Source: Spirochaetes bacterium RBG_16_67_19 (GTDB lineage: Bacteria; Spirochaetota; Spirochaetia; SZUA-6; DRHE01). Taken from it: DNA of 8,390 bases. Positions within the stretch are counted from its first letter, which is position 1. Each line of letters opens with the position of its first letter. The notes under the pieces were generated by a model. It saw nothing but the letters and a program-made list of their open reading frames with translations, had not been told where the DNA came from and ran no database searches. Made by a program: the position numbers and the translations under genes. Below, piece by piece: positions 1-4,609 of the stretch. Where the stretch lies: NCBI GenBank assembly GCA_001829505.1, contig MIBK01000062.1, positions 15,680-24,069 of the forward strand, given 5' to 3'.

Positions 1-500
1 CGGTGAAGGAAGCCGAACCGTTGTTGAGATAGACGCGATTGACCTGGTTGTAATTCGTCACGAAGGCGTCCAGATCGCCGTCTCCGTCCAGGTCCCCGAG
101 GGCTACGCCTCGGCTGTCGTGGGCGTCAGCGGTGGCGTTCGAGGCGGTAAATGCGGCATCGCCGTCGTTGAGATAGATGAGGTTGGTTTGGTCTTTGTTG
201 CTCACGAAGGCGTCCATGTCGCCATCTCCATCGAGGTCCCCCAGGGCTATCGCCATACTGTTGTAGGCGTCGTTCGTGGCGTTCGAGCCAGTGAAGGAGG
301 CCGAACCGTTGTTGAGGTAGACGCGATTGCAGTCCCCCCAGTTGGCCACGAAGGCGTCCAGGTCGTTGTCCCCGTCCAGATCTCGCAGGGCTACCTCATA
401 GCTGTTGTGAGCGTCGTCGGTGGCGTTCGAGCCGCTGAAGGAGGCCGAGCCGTCGTTGAGGTAGATGCGATTTACCCCGTTATTGACGACGAAGGCATCG
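1..500 (-). repeat. Tandem 144-bp coding repeats
   Basis: The segment encoding DAFV recurs near plus-strand positions 59, 203, 347 and 488, giving spacings of 144, 144 and 141 bp (48, 48 and 47 codons). The copies are similar but not identical. The shortest interval reflects one missing codon in the variable stretch after the first DAFV. The array continues past the left edge. Confidence 0.85.
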
Positions 501-595
501 AGTGGGCTCGCTGTGGTGCCGGGTCCCGTCGGCGACCTGCACTGCGACAAGAACACAACGAGCACCGCGGCAGCTGCAGCTTTCCAGTTCTTCAT
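1..595 (-). CDS. Secreted VCBS/FG-GAP-type repeat protein (3' end outside window)
   Basis: This open frame of 198 codons has no stop and runs off the left edge. It starts at an ATG preceded by a good Shine-Dalgarno site. Residues 1-18 are a signal peptide (MKNWK, then an Ala/Val/Leu-rich core). LSQC at 16-19 could be a lipobox, although Gln before the Cys is unusual, so lipid anchoring is uncertain. The rest is a tandem repeat of about 48 residues: a calcium-loop motif (DLDGDNDLD at 72-80, DLDGDGDMD at 120-128, DLDGDGDLD at 168-176), then AFV, a variable stretch, NRVYLNNG-type text and a SASF..SNAT linker. This pattern is typical of VCBS/FG-GAP beta-propeller blades, which occur in cell-surface and secreted proteins and often bind calcium; the ligand here is unknown. 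The first repeat begins at LDAFV (residue 32) and lacks its calcium loop. The gene is divergent from the AAA+ regulator, and its base composition is less GC-rich than the rest of the window. Confidence 0.85.
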   Translation of the reverse strand, partial: MKNWKAAAAAVLVVFLSQCRSPTGPGTTASPLDAFVVNNGVNRIYLNDGSASFSGSNATDDAHNSYEVALRDLDGDNDLDAFVANWGDCNRVYLNNGSASFTGSNATNDAYNSMAIALGDLDGDGDMDAFVSNKDQTNLIYLNDGDAAFTASNATADAHDSRGVALGDLDGDGDLDAFVTNYNQVNRVYLNNGSASFT

Positions 596-603
596 GATCC
601 GTT

Positions 604-611
604 ACCTCCCC
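604..611 (-). promoter_or_regulatory. Shine-Dalgarno site of the repeat-protein gene
   Basis: On the minus strand GGGGAGGT lies 8 nt before the ATG at 595. It supports this start for a gene that is open at the window edge. Confidence 0.7.
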
Positions 612-643
612 GTATTGTCGTACGTGGTCAAGCTTCCCGACTG

Positions 644-672
644 ACTGTAGCATTAGAAAACAGCGCCTGCAA
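644..672 (-). promoter_or_regulatory. Putative sigma-70 promoter of the repeat-protein gene
   Basis: On the minus strand TTGCAG (672-667) and TACAGT (649-644) are separated by 17 nt. This matches 3/6 and 4/6 consensus bases and gives a leader of about 40 nt that contains the Shine-Dalgarno site. It is a prediction by eye. Confidence 0.35.
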
Positions 673-690
673 TCTCGTGGGGTCCCGCAC

Positions 691-728
691 GCCTGCAGCC
701 GTGCGCTTGCAGGCTGAAGTCATCAGCC
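691..728. promoter_or_regulatory. Two overlapping inverted repeats, operator-like
   Basis: GCCTGCA (691-697) pairs with TGCAGGC (708-714) across a 10-nt centre. GGCTGA (712-717) pairs with TCAGCC (723-728) across 5 nt. The two share 712-714, so they cannot form together as hairpins. They overlap the predicted promoter of the downstream regulator and could be operator half-sites. No binding protein can be named. Confidence 0.4.
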
Positions 729-735
729 GTATCCT
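707..735 (+). promoter_or_regulatory. Putative promoter of the AAA+ regulator gene
   Basis: TTGCAG (707-712) and TATCCT (730-735) are 17 nt apart, with 3/6 and 4/6 consensus matches. The predicted transcript start is near 742, only about 9 nt before the ATG at 751. GGGG at 741-744 is the only Shine-Dalgarno-like text. I found no sigma-54 GG-N10-GC element in this gap on the plus strand. Confidence 0.35.
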
Positions 736-750
736 GATCCGGGGCTAACG

Positions 751-1866
751 ATGATCCGGATCTTGTTCATCGACGACGACCCCCGGGCGCAGGCTACGCT
801 GGCGTTGATCCTGGCCGGGCGCTACGCGGTGCTTCCCGCGGCCAGCGCCGCGGAGGGCCTGCGCCTGCTGGACGGGCAGGATCCGGACGTCGTGCTCCTG
901 GACATCGAGCTGCCGGACCGTGACGGACTGGACCTGCTGGAGGACATCCTGGCCCGTCCGGCCGCGCCGCCGGTGATCATGCTCACGGCCTTCGGGGAGG
1001 TGGACTTCGTCAAGCGGGCCATGCAGGCCGGGGCCTACGATTTCATCCTGAAGCCCTTCCGCCTGGCCACCCTGGAGGGGGCCCTGCGGCGCGCCGTGCA
1101 GAACGCCGACGCCCGCCGCCTGTTCCTGTCGGCCCCGGCTCCCGAGGGCTTCGCCGGGCTGATCGGGGAAAGCCCCGCGATCCGGGAGCTGAAAACCCTT
1201 CTGGCCCGCTATGCCGCCAGCGACGCTCCGGTGCTGATCCAGGGGGAGAGCGGCTGCGGCAAGGAGCTGGCCGCCGCGGCGCTGCACCGCCTTTCCCCCC
1301 GCCGGGAAGGGCCGCTGGTGCCGGTGAACTGCGGGGCCATCCCGGAAAGCCTGCTGGAGTCCGAGCTGTTCGGCGCCGAGCGCGGCGCCTTCACCGACGC
1401 GGTGAGCCGGGCGGGGTGCTTCGAACGGGCCAACCGCGGCACCATCTTCCTGGACGAGATCGGCGAGCTGGCCCCCGCCGCCCAGGTGAAGCTGCTGCGC
1501 GTGCTGGAGAGCCAGGAGCTGACCCGGGTGGGAGGGACCAGCCCGGTGCGCCTGAACGTGCGCCTCGTGGCAGCTACCAACAAGGACCTGCGCCGCCAGG
1601 TGCAGAGGGAGCTCTTCCGGGAGGACCTGTATTACCGCGTCAACGTCCTGCCCCTGCGGGTGCCGCCGCTGCGAGAGCGCCCGCAGGACATTCCCCTGTT
1701 GGCGGCGCACCTGCTGCCCCCCGGCCTGGCCCTGCGCCCCGAGGCCCTGGACCGGCTCTGCGCCCACTCCTGGCCGGGCAATGTCCGCGAGCTGCGCAAT
1801 GTGCTGCAGAGGGCCGCGGTGGTGGCCGAAGACCGGGTCATCCGGGCGCGGGATGTCAGACTATGA
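751..1866 (+). CDS. Response regulator with sigma-54-type AAA+ domain, no DNA-binding domain
   Basis: An NtrC-family regulator of 371 aa. The receiver (residues 1-118) has the acidic cluster D8-D10, phospho-acceptor D51 (VVLLDIELPDRDG), T79 and K101 (LKPF). The AAA+ domain (about 137-371) begins at LIGESPAIRELK and has Walker A GESGCGKE (165-172), the sigma-54 contact loop as GAFTDA (212-217) instead of the classical GAFTGA, Walker B IFLDEIGEL, sensor I AATNKDL, the FREDLYYR arginine-finger segment (289-296) and sensor II WPGNVRELRN (341-350). Family members use ATP hydrolysis to remodel the sigma-54 holoenzyme, usually after phosphorylation by a histidine kinase; none is encoded here. The protein stops at RARDVRL, where a Fis-type helix-turn-helix would normally follow, and is roughly 80-100 residues shorter than usual. 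The next 26 bases lead into a convergent gene, and no HTH is encoded in any frame there. FlgR of Helicobacter and CtcC of Chlamydia are known family members lacking this domain. MIRILFIDDD is the natural receiver start. Confidence 0.92.
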   Translation: MIRILFIDDDPRAQATLALILAGRYAVLPAASAAEGLRLLDGQDPDVVLLDIELPDRDGLDLLEDILARPAAPPVIMLTAFGEVDFVKRAMQAGAYDFILKPFRLATLEGALRRAVQNADARRLFLSAPAPEGFAGLIGESPAIRELKTLLARYAASDAPVLIQGESGCGKELAAAALHRLSPRREGPLVPVNCGAIPESLLESELFGAERGAFTDAVSRAGCFERANRGTIFLDEIGELAPAAQVKLLRVLESQELTRVGGTSPVRLNVRLVAATNKDLRRQVQRELFREDLYYRVNVLPLRVPPLRERPQDIPLLAAHLLPPGLALRPEALDRLCAHSWPGNVRELRNVLQRAAVVAEDRVIRARDVRL

Positions 1867-1892
1867 GGGCTTCTGCGGCCGGGGGGTGGGCC

Positions 1893-2366
1893 TCAGCGCA
1901 GGGCCCGCACGTGCAGGCCTTCCAGGACCCAAAGCGGGGTGCCGTCCTCGGCCCTGGTGCGGCCGGCCAGGCGGGCCACCACCAGGATGCGGTCGTTGAC
2001 TACGATCTCACCCGGGCCTGGAGTGCGCGGCGCCCGGCGCGGGAAGCGGCGAGCATATTCCGGGCCGCGGAAACGCACGCGGCAGAGGTAGATCTTCACC
2101 TCCTCCGTGCCGATCCACTCTCCGCCGGCCAGCTCCAGCTCCACGGCGAAAGGGGATTCCGCGGCCTCGAGGAACTGCACGGAAGCCACGGTGCCGTCCA
2201 GCAGCAGCAGGCGGCCGGAAAGGGCGCCCGCCTCGCTCAGCCCGGCCAGGGTCTTGATGGTCACCGAGAAGTCGGCGATGCGGTCGAAATCCTGCCGGTC
2301 GAAGGCGAACAGCGGGGAGGCCAGCACCAGCGCGACCGCCAGGATCCAGCCCAGCTTGTTCCTCAT
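1893..2366 (-). CDS. Exported protein of unknown function, 157 aa
   Basis: I do not recognise a named family. Residues 1-21 form a signal peptide (MRNK, hydrophobic LGWILAVALVLAS, probable cleavage after PLFA), so the mature protein of about 136 residues should be periplasmic. It begins DRQDFDRIADFSVTIKTL. The middle alternates hydrophobic and polar residues (LLLLDGTVASVQFL, FAVELELAGGEWIG, KIYLCRVRF), which suggests a mainly beta fold such as a small barrel, followed by a Pro/Arg-rich loop (109-118) and two last strands (IVVNDRILVVARL, PLWVLEGLHVRAL). It has one Cys (95), so no internal disulfide. It lies 39 nt downstream of trmJ on the same strand but appears to have its own promoter. There is no Shine-Dalgarno site before the ATG. 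The deliberate signal peptide and clean folding pattern make it a real gene. Confidence 0.8.
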   Translation of the reverse strand: MRNKLGWILAVALVLASPLFAFDRQDFDRIADFSVTIKTLAGLSEAGALSGRLLLLDGTVASVQFLEAAESPFAVELELAGGEWIGTEEVKIYLCRVRFRGPEYARRFPRRAPRTPGPGEIVVNDRILVVARLAGRTRAEDGTPLWVLEGLHVRALR

Positions 2367-2373
2367 CGGTTGC

Positions 2374-2403
2374 AGTGTAGGGTGATTCTCCGCGGTGGGT
2401 CAA
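2374..2403 (-). promoter_or_regulatory. Putative promoter giving a leaderless transcript of the exported-protein gene
   Basis: On the minus strand TTGACC (2403-2398) is followed after 18 nt by TACACT (2379-2374). Only 7 nt separate the -10 box from the ATG at 2366, so transcription would start at or one base before the start codon. The -35 box lies just after the trmJ stop codon. Confidence 0.45.
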
Positions 2404-2405
2404 GC

Positions 2406-3122
2406 TTAGCGATGCCGAGCCAGTCCGCGGATTTCGTGAAAGATGCGCCGCAGGCGCTCGGCCTCCCGCTTTTCCAGCGCGGCCCGGGCCAGCAGGTCGC
2501 GCCAGAAGGTCCCCATTTCCCCGGGACTGGCCTTGCGGAAGAAACCCAGCCCGGCCAGGGCGTCCACGATGGTGCCCACCACCTGCTCCAGCTCGTGGTC
2601 GCCCACGGGGCGGAAACGGTCCTGGGGCGGGGAGGACAGGCGGCGGAACAGGAGGTAGGCCAGGATCTGCACGGCGTGGGAGAGGTTCAGGGAGGGAAAG
2701 CGCGGCGAGGTGGGGATGCGCACCGCCAGGTGGCAGCAGGCCAGCTCCTGGTCGGTCAGGCCGTCGGCTTCCGCCCCGAACACCAGGGCGCAGGGCCCGC
2801 GCACGGCGATGATCCTCTCCACCAGCTGCTCGGGGTCCAGGGCGAAGTACTTGCGCCAGCGGCCGCGCCTGCGGCTCAGACCCGCGGAGAGCACGGTGCC
2901 GCGCAGGGCCTCCGTCAGCCCGCCGCAGGCCACCGCCCCCTCCAGCAGGTCCCGGGCCTCCAGGGCGGTGACGGAGGCTTCCCTGCGGTCCAGACCCTCC
3001 GCCCCGACCAGGTACAGGGACTCCAGGCCCATGGTCTTCATGGCCCGGCAGACCTGCCCCACGTTCCGCGGCTCCTGGGGCCGGACCAGCACCACCCGCA
3101 AGCCTTCCAGGGATGTGCGCAT
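2406..3122 (-). CDS. trmJ: TrmJ-like tRNA 2'-O-methyltransferase (SpoU/TrmH, SPOUT fold)
   Basis: A 238-residue protein, close to the usual length of about 245 for TrmJ, which uses S-adenosylmethionine to methylate the 2'-oxygen of nucleotide 32 in several tRNAs. The three SpoU motifs are present: RPQEPRNVGQVCRAMKTMG (14-32) with the conserved Asn and following Arg; LVFGAEADGL (113-122) with the Glu; and IPTSPRFPSLNLSHAVQI (137-154), which forms the trefoil knot and SAM site. The C-terminal extension (about 175-238) with MGTFWRDLLARA and LRRIFHEIR resembles the helical tail of TrmJ, which favours it over TrmH or TrmL; target specificity is still inferred. The frame is open further upstream, but the ATG at 3122 places MRTSLEGLRVVLVRP against the known N-terminus. 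The ATG at 3134 overlaps the predicted -10 box. GGAGA lies 11 nt before the chosen ATG but may not be transcribed. Confidence 0.85.
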   Translation of the reverse strand: MRTSLEGLRVVLVRPQEPRNVGQVCRAMKTMGLESLYLVGAEGLDRREASVTALEARDLLEGAVACGGLTEALRGTVLSAGLSRRRGRWRKYFALDPEQLVERIIAVRGPCALVFGAEADGLTDQELACCHLAVRIPTSPRFPSLNLSHAVQILAYLLFRRLSSPPQDRFRPVGDHELEQVVGTIVDALAGLGFFRKASPGEMGTFWRDLLARAALEKREAERLRRIFHEIRGLARHR

Positions 3123-3132
3123 TCCGGGAACC

Positions 3133-3161
3133 ATTCTCCGGGTGAACAAAATTGTTGTCAA
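3133..3161 (-). promoter_or_regulatory. Putative promoter of trmJ, nearly leaderless
   Basis: On the minus strand a perfect TTGACA (3161-3156) is followed after 17 nt by GAGAAT (3138-3133, 4/6). The predicted start near 3126 leaves about 4 nt before the ATG at 3122. A small inverted repeat, CGGCC (3164-3168) and GGCCG (3174-3178), lies just upstream of the -35 box. Confidence 0.45.
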
Positions 3162-3267
3162 TCCGGCCCTTCCGGCCGATACTCTCTGTGGGATTCCCCC
3201 CTTCGCGTGCATTGCCGGCGCGGCTGGAAAGGGAGGCGAGGCGGCTTGAAGAAAATCGGGGAACAGT

Positions 3268-3295
3268 TTGACAAGTCGGACTTTCCCTGTATAAT
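3268..3295 (+). promoter_or_regulatory. Consensus sigma-70 promoter of the STAS gene
   Basis: Both hexamers are perfect: TTGACA at 3268-3273 and TATAAT at 3290-3295, with a 16-nt spacer. The surrounding sequence is AT-rich within a GC-rich genome. The transcript should start near 3302, leaving a leader of about 24 nt with an AAGGG Shine-Dalgarno-like site at 3319-3323. Confidence 0.75.
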
Positions 3296-3325
3296 ATTAG
3301 CCTCGTTCACGGGCGAAAAAGGGAT

Positions 3326-3877
3326 ATGATGAACAACGATATCGTACCGGGGTTCGACGACGAGAAGGACGACAGCCTCAAGATCAGGCTCCAGAAGATC
3401 GACGAGGTTTCCGGCTGTCTGGTTCTTTATCTCACCGGGTACATCGATACGTACAACTCCAACTACTTCCAGAAGCGCGTCGCCAAGACCATCGAGGCGG
3501 GCTTCATCCGCCTGGTGTTCCACTGCGCCGGCCTGAACTACGTATCCAGCACGGGCATCGGTTCCTTCACCGCCTTTCTCAAGGCCGTCAAGCCGCGCGG
3601 CGGGGACCTGGTCCTGCTGGAGATCCAGCCCAAGGTCTACGAAGTCTTCCAGCTTCTGGGCTTCTCGCAGTTCTTCAACATCAAGGAGAACCTGGAAGAG
3701 GCGGTTTCCTTCTTCGCCCAGAAGGGCGAGGGTCCCCAGGCCGGTCCGTTCCCCAAGATCTTCAAGTGCCCCATCTGCAGCAAGAAGCTCAAGGCCTCCA
3801 AGGCCGGGCGCTTCCGCTGCTCCGAATGCAAGACTATCCTGGCGATCGACAACGCCGGACAGGTGCTCCTGGGCTGA
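3326..3877 (+). CDS. STAS-domain anti-anti-sigma-like protein with C-terminal zinc ribbon
   Basis: A 183-aa cytoplasmic protein. Residues about 18-133 are a STAS domain of the SpoIIAA/RsbV type: beta strands LVLYLTGYID, the helix after it, then LVFHCAGLNYVSSTGIGSF. In the VSSTG loop (73-77), S75 matches the serine that anti-sigma kinases phosphorylate in SpoIIAA; the Asp normally before it is Ser here. The C-terminal part (145-183) has CPIC (148-151) and CSEC (165-168), a four-cysteine zinc ribbon of 13-residue spacing. Classical members stop after STAS at about 110 residues, so the ribbon is an extra domain and may bind nucleic acid or a partner. Known STAS partners are RsbW/SpoIIAB-type kinases or PP2C phosphatases, and none is encoded in this window. 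ATG at 3326 and ATG at 3329 are both possible; the second is better spaced from AAGGG. The strong promoter suggests abundant expression. Confidence 0.88.
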   Translation: MMNNDIVPGFDDEKDDSLKIRLQKIDEVSGCLVLYLTGYIDTYNSNYFQKRVAKTIEAGFIRLVFHCAGLNYVSSTGIGSFTAFLKAVKPRGGDLVLLEIQPKVYEVFQLLGFSQFFNIKENLEEAVSFFAQKGEGPQAGPFPKIFKCPICSKKLKASKAGRFRCSECKTILAIDNAGQVLLG

Positions 3878-3933
3878 TTCGCCCTCCGCCCGCCGACATA
3901 TTCCCCCCCTGCCCGAAAGCGGCTGTCATTGAA

Positions 3934-4554
3934 GTGAATCTGGTGGCCGGGCAGCCCCTCCTGGCCGAACGCCTGGCCCTCTTCGCCCGCCGGGCGCCTC
4001 ACCTGCACCTGCGCGCCTCCGAACGACCGCTGCCCGGCTGCGATGCCTACCTGTTCCCCGCCCGCGGGCTGCCCCCGTCCGCGGAGCTGGAGGCGCTGCG
4101 GGCCGGCGGGGCTGCGGTGCTGGCCTACGGCGCCCCCGAGCTGCTGCGGGCGGCCTTCCTGTCCGGCTGCGATGATTTCCTGAAGGAGCCCTGGAGCCCC
4201 GAGGAGCTGGAGTGCCGGCTGGAGAGGCTGGCCTCGCAGCGGGCCCCAGGGGTGGGCGCTGGCTTGAGCTTCGGCGGGCTCTCCCTGCGCGGCGCCCGGG
4301 CCAGTTCCCCCCACGGGGAGGTGAGCCTTTCGCCTCCGCAGTCCGCGATCCTGGCCGCCCTGCTCGCCCGCCCCGGCCAGGCGGTGAGCCGGGAGGTGCT
4401 GGCCTACGCGGCCTGGGGCCGCCCGTGCGCCGCGGGCAGCCGGGCCCTGGACATGCAGGTGGCCGGCCTGCGCCGCAGGCTGGGCTCAGTAGAGGGCCGG
4501 GGCTCGGTGGTGCGCATCCGGGCCCTGCGCGGCATGGGCTACGCCCTGGAATGA
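3934..4554 (+). CDS. Winged-helix DNA-binding protein with degenerate receiver (OmpR/PhoB type)
   Basis: Residues about 111-206 form an OmpR/PhoB-type winged helix: VSLSPPQSAILAALLARPG (first helix), VSREVLAYAAWG, the recognition region SRALDMQVAGLRRRLG and the terminal hairpin VRIRALRGMGYALE. The N-terminal part resembles a receiver in its last third (FLSGCDDFLKEPWSPEELECRLERL, 75-99, with K84), but there is no acidic pair after strand 1 and no Asp in YLFPARG where the phosphorylated residue would sit. It should therefore act without phosphorylation or sense something else. The start is uncertain. The frame is open back into the STAS gene; I chose GTG 3934, and GTG 3943 or ATT 3928 are alternatives. 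No good Shine-Dalgarno site is visible. The gap from the STAS stop is 56 nt with no terminator, so the two genes are probably co-transcribed. The gene ends 2 nt before a strong palindrome. Confidence 0.8.
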   Translation: MNLVAGQPLLAERLALFARRAPHLHLRASERPLPGCDAYLFPARGLPPSAELEALRAGGAAVLAYGAPELLRAAFLSGCDDFLKEPWSPEELECRLERLASQRAPGVGAGLSFGGLSLRGARASSPHGEVSLSPPQSAILAALLARPGQAVSREVLAYAAWGRPCAAGSRALDMQVAGLRRRLGSVEGRGSVVRIRALRGMGYALE

Positions 4555-4556
4555 AT

Positions 4557-4588
4557 GAAACAGGCCGCCCCCGGGGGCGGCCTGTTTC
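4557..4588. terminator. Perfect 32-bp palindrome, bidirectional terminator
   Basis: GAAACAGGCCGCCCCC (4557-4572) is the exact reverse complement of 4573-4588. It sits between two genes that end towards each other (stops at 4552-4554 and 4610-4612). The stem is very GC-rich with A-runs and T-runs at its ends. The U-tract is only three bases on each strand, so termination efficiency is uncertain. Confidence 0.75.
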
Positions 4589-4609
4589 GGCGAAGCCTTC
4601 GCGCCGGGC

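Noticed and set aside
1..500. Regular 144-bp repeats as a possible CRISPR or satellite array
   Set aside because: The repeats stay in one reading frame, encode calcium-loop motifs and vary mainly at silent or loop positions, so they are protein-coding.
119..748. Plus-strand frame over the repeat region
   Set aside because: Its repeated Val/Gly pattern is the complement of the VCBS repeats on the minus strand, which have the signal peptide, calcium loops and ribosome site.
596..750. Sigma-54 promoter (GG-N10-GC) upstream of the AAA+ gene
   Set aside because: Around the only TTGC on the plus strand (707-710) there is no GG at the required distance.
745..1767. Minus-strand frame opposite the AAA+ regulator
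   Set aside because: It is Gln/Gly/Arg-rich antisense text over a gene with intact catalytic motifs.
1864..1893. Premature stop or frameshift that removed an HTH from the AAA+ regulator
   Set aside because: All three plus frames after the stop show only antisense of the convergent gene and no Fis-type helix-turn-helix.
1416..3329. Long plus-strand frame across the AAA+ gene, the exported-protein gene and trmJ
   Set aside because: It is out of frame with the AAA+ motifs and antisense to the other two genes; its Gly/Ala/Gln/Pro-rich text has no domain.
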